From JAHEEL01 sp942491345 (GTDB taxonomy: Bacteria; Actinomycetota; Acidimicrobiia; Spongiisociales; UBA5794): 64,000 bases of DNA. Of this stretch, positions 18,094-26,194 are shown one piece after another. The notes under the pieces were generated by a model. The model was not told where the DNA came from and did no database searches. It worked only from the letters and a program-made list of their open reading frames with translations. Both the position numbers and the translations under genes were made by a program. Every line of letters starts with the position of its first letter. Position 1 is the stretch's first letter. The stretch covers positions 372,001-436,000 of the forward strand of contig CALOAN010000020.1 in NCBI GenBank assembly GCA_942491345.1. The letters are read 5' to 3'.

Positions 18094-19299
18094 GTGAGCG
18101 ATCTGCTGGTCTTCAATATCGGGCAGCTGGTCACGAATGATCCCGGGCGCCAGGGCGTGTTGGGGGCTGTCGACAACGCTGGCATTGCAGTCGTTGACGG
18201 CTTGTTCGAATGGGTTGGACCGGATGACGACGTCCCAGACCGCTATCGAGACCTACCTCGGCTCGATGCCGGGGGAGCGGCGGTGCTTCCGGGATTCGTG
18301 GATTCGCACACCCACCTCGTGTTCGCAGGAGATCGCAGTGAGGAGTTCGATCGTCGGCTCCGTGGCGAGTCGTATGAGCAGATCCTCGAGAGCGGCGGCG
18401 GGATTCTCTCGTCCGTTGCCGCGACCCGCGCCGCTACCGACGAGCAGCTCTTCGACGAAGCGGCGGCCCGCGTATGGCGGATGCTGGCGAACGGCACGAC
18501 CACCGTCGAGATCAAGTCCGGCTACGGCCTCGACACCGAGACCGAGGCGCGCATGCTGCGGGTTGCGAGTCGGCTCGACGAGATGCTCCCGGTCGATGTT
18601 GTCCCGACCTTCCTTGGCGCCCATGTGGTGCCGTTCGAGGCGCGCTCCGATCGCGACGCCTACATCGACCTCGTATGTGGCCCGATGCTCGACGCCTGCG
18701 CTCCGCTTGCACGCTTCTGCGACGTCTTCTGCGATGAGGCGGCGTTCTCCGTCGCAGAGGCCCGTCGCATTCTCGAGGCAGCGAGGTCTCGCGGATTGGA
18801 CGTGCGGATTCACGCCGACCAGTTGGGGCGTGTGGGGGCGGCGGCCCTCGCCGCCGATATCCACGCCGCAAGCGCCGACCATCTTGACCACGCCACCAAC
18901 GACGATCTCGTTCTGATGCAGTCCTCCGGCACCGCCGCCGTCCTGCTTCCTGCCGTGTCGTTCTCCATGCGCCTGCCCTATCCCGACGGCCGCGCCATCT
19001 GGGACAGCGGCGTCTCGGTTGCGCTCGCAACCGACTGCAATCCCGGAACCGCCAATGTCGAGTCGATGCCGTTCGTGATCTCGCTGGCCGTCCTCAACAT
19101 GGGCCTCACGACCGACCAGGCGATCTGGGCAGCGACGCTGGGTGGTGCATATGCCCTCGGTCTCGACGATCGGGGTCGTGTCGTTCCAGGAGCGATCGGT
19201 GACCTCGCGGTCCTCGATGCACCGTCCCATCTCCACCTCGCGTACCGGCCGGCCGCCGATATCGTCGCCGCCGTCGTCAAGCGTGGGGAGATCCTGTGA
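18094..19299 (+). CDS. hutI: Imidazolonepropionase HutI
   Basis: Amidohydrolase-fold metal enzyme opening the ring of imidazolone propionate to N-formimino-glutamate, third step of histidine breakdown. The 401-aa product has the metal motif FVDSHTHLVF near 69-78, a histidine in RIHADQLG, the EIKSGYG segment near 143 and the metal-binding Asp region in VALATDCNPGT. GTG start with AGGAGAG upstream. No hutG or hutF, needed for later steps, is in the window. Its stop overlaps the next GTG. Confidence 0.94.
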   Translation: MSDLLVFNIGQLVTNDPGRQGVLGAVDNAGIAVVDGLFEWVGPDDDVPDRYRDLPRLDAGGAAVLPGFVDSHTHLVFAGDRSEEFDRRLRGESYEQILESGGGILSSVAATRAATDEQLFDEAAARVWRMLANGTTTVEIKSGYGLDTETEARMLRVASRLDEMLPVDVVPTFLGAHVVPFEARSDRDAYIDLVCGPMLDACAPLARFCDVFCDEAAFSVAEARRILEAARSRGLDVRIHADQLGRVGAAALAADIHAASADHLDHATNDDLVLMQSSGTAAVLLPAVSFSMRLPYPDGRAIWDSGVSVALATDCNPGTANVESMPFVISLAVLNMGLTTDQAIWAATLGGAYALGLDDRGRVVPGAIGDLAVLDAPSHLHLAYRPAADIVAAVVKRGEIL

Positions 19300-20078
19300 G
19301 CGACTACTTCTCGGTCGAGCATCCGATTCGCTTCGCACATCGCGGCAGTCGTGTGCTGTGGCCCGAGAACACCATGTACGCGTTCACGAGGGCGATTGAG
19401 GATCTGAGCTACCGCTACCTCGAGCTCGACGTGCGGCTCACTGCCGATCGCATCCCCGTCGTGTTCCACGATGCCACCCTCGACCGGACGACCGACGGCA
19501 CCGGCAGAGTCGCTGACTACACGCTCGCCGACCTGAAATCCATCGACGCTGCCTATCACTTCGGACCGGACGACGACTACCCGCTCCGCGGAACCGGCAT
19601 CGGAATCTCGCCCCTTGAGGAGTTGTACCGCACCTGGCCCGAAGCGCGGTTGAACGTCGACCTCAAGGGACCAGACGAGGAGTGGGCGGTTGCCGAGGTG
19701 ATCCGCAAGGCCGACGCCGAGCACCGCACGCTCATCGGCTCGTTCTACGATCGGCGGATCGCCCGCTTTCGCAGGATCACTCAGGGGCGTGTTGCCGTTT
19801 CCGCAGGACCAACCGCTGCCACCGCGATGTGGAGTGCTTCGCGAGCAGGGCGGACAACCCGACGGAAGGTCCAGGCCTATCAGCTGCCGTTCAACTATCG
19901 CGGTTTCAAGATCGACGAGAAGCTGATCAACAGCGTGCACCGCGCCGGCGCACATATCCATCTGTGGACGGTGAACGAAGCAGATGACATGCGGCGGTTC
20001 CTCGACATGGGAGTCGACGGCATCGTCACCGACCGCCCCGACATACTGAACGAGGTGATGGGTGTCCATGGACGTTGA
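19296..20078 (+). CDS. Glycerophosphodiester phosphodiesterase
   Basis: Hydrolyses glycerophosphodiesters to glycerol-3-phosphate and alcohol. The 260-aa protein begins with the diagnostic RFAHRGSR then PENTMYAF, followed by LELDVRLTADRIPVVFHD, giving the catalytic His pair and Glu/Asp metal ligands of the GDPD family. No signal peptide, so it is probably cytoplasmic and UgpQ-like. The GTG at 19296 overlaps the hutI stop, so it is cotranscribed with hut, although no biochemical link is obvious. Confidence 0.87.
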   Translation: MSDYFSVEHPIRFAHRGSRVLWPENTMYAFTRAIEDLSYRYLELDVRLTADRIPVVFHDATLDRTTDGTGRVADYTLADLKSIDAAYHFGPDDDYPLRGTGIGISPLEELYRTWPEARLNVDLKGPDEEWAVAEVIRKADAEHRTLIGSFYDRRIARFRRITQGRVAVSAGPTAATAMWSASRAGRTTRRKVQAYQLPFNYRGFKIDEKLINSVHRAGAHIHLWTVNEADDMRRFLDMGVDGIVTDRPDILNEVMGVHGR

Positions 20079-20412
20079 CGAGTATCTGGCTGGAGCACCG
20101 GAACCGCAGAAGTCAACGTTGAATGAACTCCGGCAGACGCTTCGCGAGATCTTGCCCGCTGCGACCGAAGTGATGTCCTACGGCGTCCCGGCGTTCAAGG
20201 TAGAGGGGAAGGCCGTCGCGGGGTACGCGTACTTCAAGAACCACTGCAGCTACTTCCCGCACTCCGGCTCCGTTCTCCTCGAGCTCGCCGATGAGCTGCA
20301 GCCCCATGAATGGTCGAAGGGGACGCTCAAGTTCCCCATCGATGAGTCCCTCCCACGGTCGCTCGTAGCCCGCCTTGTGGAAGTGCGACTTGAGCAGCTC
20401 GGTCTCAGGTAG
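20062..20412 (+). CDS. DUF1801 (YdhG-like) small protein
   Basis: A 116-aa protein of the DUF1801/YdhG family, with family-typical sequence VDEYLAGAPEPQKSTLNELR, MSYGVPAFK and FPHSGSV. The fold is related to an iron-chaperone-like domain, but the function in this organism is unknown. GTG 20062 has GAGG 6 nt upstream; ATG 20068 is the alternative. It overlaps the GDPD gene by 17 nt and closes the hut-led transcript. Confidence 0.72.
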   Translation: MSMDVDEYLAGAPEPQKSTLNELRQTLREILPAATEVMSYGVPAFKVEGKAVAGYAYFKNHCSYFPHSGSVLLELADELQPHEWSKGTLKFPIDESLPRSLVARLVEVRLEQLGLR

Positions 20413-20520
20413 GACGAACACGGAGGAACGGGCCAGGCGGTGGCCATAGCGAATTCATCGGACGCAAATCGCCGACCCCGGGTAGCGTGTGAGCATGTTG
20501 ACGAAACGGAAACGTTCCCG

Positions 20521-21090
20521 ATGAGTGAAGCAATTGGCCGGATTGTGCGGCTCCAGGTGCATGCAGAGCCCCTGAAGCAGGACGGTGCATACGTCCCCGA
20601 CCCGCTCGTTTCGGTCGATCGTGCTGTTGTCAGCGCAGACGGCATGCTCGGCTGGAATGAGAACGGCTGGATCATCGACACCCACCATCCCGCGCATCCA
20701 CGGGCCAAGGGAGGCGGGAAGCGCGTTCTATCAATCGGATTCACCGGCCACTACGACGCGATGGCCGACCGTTTCGAATCAGCGCCTCTTGGCGTCGCAG
20801 GCGAAAACATCATTGTTGACGGACCCGCCGTTGCTGAGGACGATATTGAAGATGGCCTCGTGATCCGGCATGCCGACGGCACCGAGACCGAGCTGCGATC
20901 GCCGAAAGCTGCGATTGCCTGCACCGGGTTCACTTCCTACCTCCTCGGATCCGACGAGGTGCTCGGGCATGAGGAGGTCGCCGATCATCTTGCGTTCCTC
21001 TCGACCGGCACCCGTGGATTCATCCTCGCCGTCGACCATCTCGACCGGCCTGTTGAGATTCAGGTCGGGGACGAGGTCTTCACACGCTGA
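20521..21090 (+). CDS. MOSC-domain-like protein
   Basis: A 189-aa protein resembling MOSC domains (a beta-barrel family related to the molybdenum-cofactor sulfurase C-terminus), seen in VLSIGFTGHYDAMADRF, LGVAGENIIVDGP and RPVEIQVGDEVF. Many MOSC proteins carry a conserved cysteine. Here the only candidate is in AIACTGFTSYL. The ATG at 20521 begins MSEAIGRIVRLQVHAEP, which aligns with MOSC starts. An upstream frame to 20440 exists, but its residues look non-coding. It converges on the gene at 21080-21442 with an 11-bp overlap. Confidence 0.55.
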   Translation: MSEAIGRIVRLQVHAEPLKQDGAYVPDPLVSVDRAVVSADGMLGWNENGWIIDTHHPAHPRAKGGGKRVLSIGFTGHYDAMADRFESAPLGVAGENIIVDGPAVAEDDIEDGLVIRHADGTETELRSPKAAIACTGFTSYLLGSDEVLGHEEVADHLAFLSTGTRGFILAVDHLDRPVEIQVGDEVFTR

Positions 21091-21442
21091 ACGGGATCCC
21101 GTTCAGCAGCACCAACTCGTCGATCACAGCGCTGCGGGCTTCATCGAACGACAGATCCTGTCGTTCCCGCAGCGGGATACCGCGTTCCTGGACGTAGATC
21201 CGGTAGCCGTTCTCGTCGGCGAGAACGTAGATGCCATCACGAGGCCCGACACGATTGAGCCCGAGGGCGAGCAGCGCTTCGCGGTTGGGGATCTCGGAGA
21301 TGATGTCGACACGTTCGAGCGTGAAGGCACCCGAGAAGTCGGCAGCCGTCGTCGCCCGCCGCCCGAGCACCGAAGAGGCCATCTTGCGCGCCTTGCGCTG
21401 GAGGATCGCTTGCGCCTGCTCCTGGCGGGTTGGTCGGTTCAT
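21080..21442 (-). CDS. Hypothetical protein in the leuCD operon
   Basis: A 120-aa soluble protein I do not recognise. It has a basic helical N-terminus (RQEQAQAILQRKARKMASS), a middle mixed region (ERVDIISEIPNREALLALGL) and a C-terminal beta-rich part (DGIYVLADENGYRIYVQERG). ATG 21442 lies 19 nt past the leuD stop, so it is likely the last gene of leuC-leuD. No membrane segments, cysteines or catalytic motifs are visible. Confidence 0.6.
   Translation of the reverse strand: MNRPTRQEQAQAILQRKARKMASSVLGRRATTAADFSGAFTLERVDIISEIPNREALLALGLNRVGPRDGIYVLADENGYRIYVQERGIPLRERQDLSFDEARSAVIDELVLLNGIPFSV
21086..21107. terminator. Perfect palindrome spanning two convergent gene ends
   Basis: A 22-bp perfect palindrome (arms GCTGAACGGGA/TCCCGTTCAGC) covers the stop of the MOSC-like gene and encodes the last residues of the opposing gene. 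It could serve as a bidirectional terminator, though the loop-free centre would open in RNA. Confidence 0.45.
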
Positions 21443-21461
21443 TCGCAGAGACCAGGCATCC

Positions 21462-22061
21462 CTACAGGCGCGGTTTCCAGGCGGGCCGTTCTTGCTCGAA
21501 GCGTTCGATCTCGTCGGCGTGTGCGAGTGTCAGGGCGACGTGATCGAGGCCGTTGAGCAGCCGGTGCTTCACTGCCGGATCGATGTCGAACGACGCTTCG
21601 AAGTCGCGCGACACGACCGTCTGCGCCGGGAGGTCGATCGTCACCTGGTTCGCCGGGTCGTCGGCAATCACGGTGAGTTCAGCTACCTCCTCGGCGCTGA
21701 GCGCGATCGGGAGCAACCCGACGTTGTACGAGTTGCCCCGGAAGATGTCGGCGAACGACGGAGCGATGATTGCTCGGAATCCACGGTCCTCGAGTGCCCA
21801 CGGGGCGTGCTCTCGAGACGATCCCGAGCCGAAGTTCGGGCCGGAGACGAGCACAACGGCCTCTGAGTACTCCGGCCGGTTGAGGATGAATCCGGGGTCC
21901 AGTTCACCCTCGGCGTCCTGCGCCCAATCCCAGAAGAGGAACGGACCGAAGCCGGAGCGCTCAACACGCTTGAGGAACTGCTTTGGGATGATCTGGTCGG
22001 TGTCGATGTTGGCCCGGGGGAGTGGGGCCATCTGGCCGGAGATGACGGTGACGGGCTGCAT
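21462..22061 (-). CDS. leuD: 3-isopropylmalate dehydratase small subunit LeuD
   Basis: Small subunit of isopropylmalate isomerase in leucine biosynthesis, 199 aa. It has the swivelling-domain motifs NIDTDQIIPKQFL near 19-31 and GPNFGSGSSREHAPWAL near 73-89. The frame is open much further upstream, but ATG 22061 shares a base with the leuC stop (TGATG) and gives the standard LeuD N-terminus QPVTVISGQMAPL. Cotranscribed with leuC. Confidence 0.94.
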   Translation of the reverse strand: MQPVTVISGQMAPLPRANIDTDQIIPKQFLKRVERSGFGPFLFWDWAQDAEGELDPGFILNRPEYSEAVVLVSGPNFGSGSSREHAPWALEDRGFRAIIAPSFADIFRGNSYNVGLLPIALSAEEVAELTVIADDPANQVTIDLPAQTVVSRDFEASFDIDPAVKHRLLNGLDHVALTLAHADEIERFEQERPAWKPRL

Positions 22062-23467
22062 CAGGACCACTCCCGGATGTCCACGAAGTGGCCTTCGATC
22101 GCGGCGGCGGCCGCCATGGCCGGGCTTACGAGATGGGTTCGACCGTCGCGACCCTGGCGACCTTCGAAGTTGCGGTTCGATGTCGAGGCGCACCTTTCTC
22201 CCGGCTGAAGAATGTCCGGGTTCATCGCAAGGCACATTGAACACCCGGCGTCGCGCCATTCGAACCCCGCATCGATGAAGATCCTGTCGAGTCCCTCTTC
22301 CTCGGCCTGGAGCTTCACCAACCCGGAACCGGGAACCACCATCGCCCGGACGCCCTCGGCAACCTGCCGCCCCGCCACAACAGCGGAGGCTGCTCGCAAG
22401 TCTTCGATCCTGGCATTCGTACACGAGCCGAGGAACACCACGTCGATGTAGATGTCGGTGATTGGGGTTCCGGCTTCCAGGCCCATGTAGACGAGGGCTC
22501 GTTCGGCTGCGTCACGGTCGAGCGGATCGTCGAACGACGCTGGATCGGGAACACCCTCTCCGACCGGTACCGTCTGCGAAGGGTTGGTGCCCCACGAGAC
22601 GTAGGGCGTGAGGTCGGCAGCGTCGATGACGACCTCCGTGTCGAACACGGCGTCAGGGTCGGTGGAGAGCGTTCGCCAGTAGGCGAGCGCCTCATCCCAC
22701 TCGGCGCCGGTTGGGGCGAAGGGGCGTCCCTTCAAGTACGCGAAGGTTGTCTCGTCGGGAGCGACCAGTCCGGCGCGGGCACCGGCCTCGATGGACATGT
22801 TGCAGACGGTCATCCGACCCTCCATCGACATGCTCTCGAACACCGAACCCCGGTACTCGACGACGTGTCCGCCACCGCCGTTGAACCCGATGCGGGCGAT
22901 GATCCCAAGGATCACGTCCTTCGGCGCGACCCCGGGGGGAAGATCTCCGTCGACGGTGATCGACATCGACTTCGGCTTGCGCTGCGGCATCGTTTGTGTG
23001 GCGAGCACGTGCTCGACTTCGGAGGTGCCGATCCCGAACGCCAGCGCTCCGAATGCACCGTGGGTTGCCGTGTGGGAGTCACCGCACACGATGGTGGCGC
23101 CCGGTTGTGTGAGGCCCTGCTCGGGGCCGATCACATGGACGATGCCGGATCGCGGGTCGTTGATATCGAAGAGCGTCACACCGGTGCGTTCACAGTTCGC
23201 AATCAGCGTGTCGATCTGCTTCTTGGACAGCGGATCGAGGATGCCCAACGCCCGATCCGCGGTCGGCACGCCGTGATCGATGGTCGCGAGGGTGAGGTCG
23301 GGCCGATGGACGGTCCTGCCGGACATCTCCAGCGCTTCGAAGGCCTGGGGTGATGTGACTTCGTGAACGAGGTGTAGATCGACGAAGAGAAGGTCGGTGC
23401 CGTCGTCTTCCGTCCGGACGACGTGGTCGTCCCAGATCTTCTCGTAGAGGGTGCGGGGTTTGGTCAT
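22061..23467 (-). CDS. leuC: 3-isopropylmalate dehydratase large subunit LeuC
   Basis: Large 4Fe-4S subunit converting 2-isopropylmalate to 3-isopropylmalate. The 468-aa product has the cluster cysteines in FLGSCTNARIEDL and GCSMCLAMNPD, plus VCGDSHTATHGAFGALAFG. The frame is open to 24424, but residues before TKPRTLYEKIWDDHVV are non-coding, so ATG 23467 is the start. A good promoter lies just upstream, and leuD follows with a one-base overlap. Confidence 0.95.
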   Translation of the reverse strand: MTKPRTLYEKIWDDHVVRTEDDGTDLLFVDLHLVHEVTSPQAFEALEMSGRTVHRPDLTLATIDHGVPTADRALGILDPLSKKQIDTLIANCERTGVTLFDINDPRSGIVHVIGPEQGLTQPGATIVCGDSHTATHGAFGALAFGIGTSEVEHVLATQTMPQRKPKSMSITVDGDLPPGVAPKDVILGIIARIGFNGGGGHVVEYRGSVFESMSMEGRMTVCNMSIEAGARAGLVAPDETTFAYLKGRPFAPTGAEWDEALAYWRTLSTDPDAVFDTEVVIDAADLTPYVSWGTNPSQTVPVGEGVPDPASFDDPLDRDAAERALVYMGLEAGTPITDIYIDVVFLGSCTNARIEDLRAASAVVAGRQVAEGVRAMVVPGSGLVKLQAEEEGLDRIFIDAGFEWRDAGCSMCLAMNPDILQPGERCASTSNRNFEGRQGRDGRTHLVSPAMAAAAAIEGHFVDIREWS

Positions 23468-23477
23468 GGTTCGGCGC

Positions 23478-23505
23478 ACCCTAGAAGGCCTGCGCAGGTG
23501 TGCAA
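23478..23505 (-). promoter_or_regulatory. leuC promoter: -35 TTGCAC, 16 nt, -10 TAGGGT
   Basis: On the minus strand TTGCAC (23505-23500) and TAGGGT (23483-23478) are separated by 16 nt, with the leuC ATG 10 nt downstream. The predicted leader is only 2-4 nt, with no Shine-Dalgarno. Confidence 0.5.
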
Positions 23506-23602
23506 CGCCCTTGCGTTTGTCTTCGGGCGCCGACGAGCTGTGGATCTTGGTCGCTGCAAGGGATGCAGCCCCTGACCCCGAGGTGGAGATCGGCCCCGGA
23601 TC

Positions 23603-24151
23603 ATGAGGGGCCGGATCGCCTACCGCATTGCCATCAATCCGTACTTCCCGGCGGCACTCGTGGTATTGATCGTCAACGACCATGTGTTGAAGGCGGCCTA
23701 TCCGGGGTGGTTGACCGGGAAGGCCTCCGACTTCGCGGGCCTCATTGTCTTCCCGCTCATGATCCTGTCCGCGATTGATCTCCTGACGCCGATTCCCGCT
23801 CGCCGTGCTCGGATGGTGGCTATCGCGGTGTTTGTTGCCACCGGGGCTGTGTTCGCTGCGATACAGCTCCATCAGGGATCCGCCGACGTCTATCGCGTCG
23901 TGTTGGGCTACCTCCAGTTCCCGTTCAGGGCTGCATTCGGTGCGACCCGTGCGGTTGCCGTCCGTCACACGGCCGACCCGTCGGATCTGCTCGGGTTGGC
24001 TGCGCTCGGGCTCTCCTGGATGGTCTTCAGGGGTGCGTCGAAATCCGTCGACCACGGTCAGATCGAGTCGATTCCCGCAGCGAGCGACCGCGCGACCACG
24101 ATCGAGCGGGGGTATACGCAACACGGCGTGTCGGTCGGCGACTCGCGGTAG
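23603..24151 (+). CDS. Polytopic membrane protein, unknown function
   Basis: A 182-aa protein with about four hydrophobic segments (FPAALVVLIVNDHVL, FAGLIVFPLMILSAIDLL, MVAIAVFVATGAVFAAIQL, LLGLAALGLSWMVF) and a polar 40-residue C-terminal tail. The N-terminal motif NDHVLKAAYPGWLTGKASDFAGL looks conserved, and I recall similar hypothetical membrane proteins in other phyla. Start ATG 23603. Divergent from leuC. No function can be proposed. Confidence 0.6.
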   Translation: MRGRIAYRIAINPYFPAALVVLIVNDHVLKAAYPGWLTGKASDFAGLIVFPLMILSAIDLLTPIPARRARMVAIAVFVATGAVFAAIQLHQGSADVYRVVLGYLQFPFRAAFGATRAVAVRHTADPSDLLGLAALGLSWMVFRGASKSVDHGQIESIPAASDRATTIERGYTQHGVSVGDSR

Positions 24152-24193
24152 TTGTACACCGCTTCGTGCACTCGATCCCGACGGCGATCCCGG

Positions 24194-24199
24194 TACGCT
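24194..24199 (+). promoter_or_regulatory. -10 box TACGCT, 7 nt before ATG 24207
   Basis: TAnnnT box ending 7 nt before the start codon, with no ribosome site between, so the transcript is predicted to be leaderless. Confidence 0.45.
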
Positions 24200-24206
24200 G
24201 AGCACG

Positions 24207-24755
24207 ATGCCTGTTGTCCTCGCGATGCTGCTCTCTGTCGTCCTCGGCGCCCCGTTCGGGGAGGCAGAGGCTCGTGCGCTCGAGGTCGACACCGGCATGA
24301 CGATCGAGGTGTCGGTCGAACTGGACGGCGGACGATCAGCGGTGCTGGCCCGGGTGGTTGCGTTCGCCGGAGAACTGCCACCGGTCGCACTCGTCGACCA
24401 GGGCGATGGCCGATGGGTCGGCATCCTCCGGCTCTCGGGACGCGAAGATGTTCAGGTTGCGTTCGAAGCCGTCGACGCCGACGGCTCGAGCGATATCTCC
24501 GAGCTTTCGACGCTGACCGAACTCGGTGTTGATCCGGCCGTGGTTTCCCCAACTCGGCCAACGATCCCGCCGGCGGAGGACCCCGGTCCGAACTGGTGGC
24601 TCATCGGCGGGGCTGTGGCCGGGATCGCAGCACTCGTCCTATTGGTGGCGTGGGCGGTCGCGGGTACGACAGACAAGGGCTTGGGCGAACCGGACGAGAA
24701 GAACGGCGTCGGTGAGCCCGAACCCGGCTCCGCACCCGGCGACGCTGGGGCCTAG
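24207..24755 (+). CDS. Exported single-pass membrane protein, unknown
   Basis: A 182-aa protein: N-terminal signal sequence (MPVVLAMLLSVVLGAPFGEA), a 90-residue extracytoplasmic beta-rich region (TIEVSVELDGGRSAVLARVV), a Pro-rich spacer, one helix (WWLIGGAVAGIAALVLLVAW) and an acidic Gly/Pro tail. Function unknown. ATG 24207 is favoured over the long upstream frame (23805), which overlaps the preceding gene. Its TAG overlaps the stop of the convergent HAD gene by 4 bp. Confidence 0.6.
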   Translation: MPVVLAMLLSVVLGAPFGEAEARALEVDTGMTIEVSVELDGGRSAVLARVVAFAGELPPVALVDQGDGRWVGILRLSGREDVQVAFEAVDADGSSDISELSTLTELGVDPAVVSPTRPTIPPAEDPGPNWWLIGGAVAGIAALVLLVAWAVAGTTDKGLGEPDEKNGVGEPEPGSAPGDAGA

Positions 24756-25537
24756 GCTCCGCGGGATCTGCGTTTCATGAGGGCAACCGCAGCGGCGAGC
24801 GCAGCGGCTGACAGTGCGACGGCGGCTCCTGTGAGCGGTGAAGGGCGCGGGATCGTGGGACCAACGGTGACAGGACGCTGGAACTCGAGCATTGGCCATC
24901 CTCGCTCCTCGGCAACAGCTCGCAGTTCCTTCTCCGGGTTCACAACCACGGGATTCCCAACCGCCTCGAGCATCGGCAGGTCGGTGATCGAGTCCGAGTA
25001 GGCGAAGGATCCCTCGAGGTCGATGTCGGCGGTGCGCGCCAGTTCCCGCATAGCTTCCGCCTTCCCGGGTCCCATGGCATAGACGTCGACTTCGGGCAGA
25101 TACCGACCGTGCGCGTCGGTCTTGACCTTCGTGGCGATCACTTCCCGAACGCCGACGTGCTCCGCGATGGGACGTACGATTTCCTCCGGGCTGGCCGAGA
25201 TGATGATGACCCGGCGGCCCCTTCGTGCATGTTCATCGATGAGGAACAGGGCCTCTGCGTAGACGAGCGGCTCCGCGACGTCGCTGAGGGTCTCGCGGAC
25301 GAGTTGCTCGATCTCGTCGCGCTGCCAGCCGGCGATCAGGTGAAGCAGTTCGTCTCTGGCGCGTTCGAGCTGATCCTCGTCCGCACCGAAAAGGAGGTAC
25401 ATGACCTGCGCCAACCCCATTCGCGCCAGAGCCTTGCGACCGAGAAAACCCGCTTTGTAGAGCGGTTTGCCGAACGCGAGCGTCGACGACTTCGCGATTA
25501 CCGTTTTGTCGAGATCGAAGAACGCTGCTTGCTGCAT
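24752..25537 (-). CDS. HAD-IB family phosphatase (SerB/CicA-like)
   Basis: A phosphohydrolase of HAD subfamily IB, 261 aa. The nucleophile motif FFDLDKTVI lies at 6-14, motif II in VIIISASPEEIV, and the motif III/IV acidic region in YSDSITDLPMLEAVGNPVVVN. The substrate is uncertain: phosphoserine-type and lipid-type HAD-IB enzymes look alike. A C-terminal hydrophobic helix (AAVALSAAALAAAVALMKRR) suggests membrane tethering. Start ATG 25537 is 8 nt from a TACACT -10 box (25551-25546); ATG 25543 is the alternative. Confidence 0.8.
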   Translation of the reverse strand: MQQAAFFDLDKTVIAKSSTLAFGKPLYKAGFLGRKALARMGLAQVMYLLFGADEDQLERARDELLHLIAGWQRDEIEQLVRETLSDVAEPLVYAEALFLIDEHARRGRRVIIISASPEEIVRPIAEHVGVREVIATKVKTDAHGRYLPEVDVYAMGPGKAEAMRELARTADIDLEGSFAYSDSITDLPMLEAVGNPVVVNPEKELRAVAEERGWPMLEFQRPVTVGPTIPRPSPLTGAAVALSAAALAAAVALMKRRSRGA

Positions 25538-25592
25538 CACCATCGAGTGTATCGGCACGACAACGCGCCGAAGTGAACGTGAATCGAAGGTC

Positions 25593-25621
25593 TTGAAACG
25601 CTGGATGCGAAACCATACGGT
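25593..25621 (+). promoter_or_regulatory. tad locus promoter: TTGAAA, 17 nt, TACGGT
   Basis: -35 TTGAAA (25593-25598) and -10 TACGGT (25616-25621) with a 17-nt spacer. The predicted start near 25628 leaves about 21 nt of leader containing GGAG before ATG 25649. It is the best sigma-70-type promoter in the window. Confidence 0.6.
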
Positions 25622-25648
25622 GCTCGCAGTTGTCACCTGGAGTTGGGA

Positions 25649-26194
25649 ATGCCGGCGCTCGCCATCTGGTCGCCGGAGGACGAGGTTCTCGGCGCCGTTG
25701 CCCCTCTTGCGCTGGGCGCGGCCGCCGGCACGGCGCTCGTGGTTGATCTGGATCCCGACGGCCCGCAGTATCGCGGGGACGTCTCTCTGGCGAGCCTCGT
25801 CGTCGACGGCCCGGCCAAGGCCGACCTCTCACCTCAGCGACGTGGCGTTGCGGTCGTTCGTAACGGCGGTATTGATCCTCAGGATGCCGAGGCGGTTCTT
25901 CACGCCCTCGTTGATGGTTGGCCTGCAGTGGTGTTCCGACTCCCCGCGGGCCACATCGCCGACGGGAGCGCGATCCCGGTCCTGCCGCTGGTCCCCGGTT
26001 CGCTGTTCCGCCGATTCCCCGGACCGGCCGTCTATCAGCGTTCGGCGTGGAGGGTCGAGACCCCGTCGAACGCCCTTGTGCTGCCTCGGCCCGGTTCTGG
26101 GACCATCGGTGCCCTTCTCGCCGGTCGCGCCCCCCTTGCGGGAGACCGCTGGATCCGAGCTTGGCGACGAGTGTGGAGGAACGCATGGGTGTGA
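25649..26194 (+). CDS. First gene of tad locus, hypothetical
   Basis: A 181-aa protein I do not recognise, translated from ATG 25649 (GGAG 6 nt upstream). The N-terminus PALAIWSPEDEVLGAVAPLA suggests a Rossmann-like beta strand and helix, but no P-loop is present. A domain of this kind precedes tadA in actinobacterial pilus loci, where a CpaE/TadZ-like localisation protein is expected; this may be a reduced version. It overlaps tadA by 10 nt. Confidence 0.55.
   Translation: MPALAIWSPEDEVLGAVAPLALGAAAGTALVVDLDPDGPQYRGDVSLASLVVDGPAKADLSPQRRGVAVVRNGGIDPQDAEAVLHALVDGWPAVVFRLPAGHIADGSAIPVLPLVPGSLFRRFPGPAVYQRSAWRVETPSNALVLPRPGSGTIGALLAGRAPLAGDRWIRAWRRVWRNAWV

Noticed and set aside
22061..24424. 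787-residue open frame including LeuC
   Set aside because: Only the part after ATG 23467 is LeuC. The upstream residues are Arg/Ser/Thr-rich out-of-frame translation of the region and overlap genes on the other strand.
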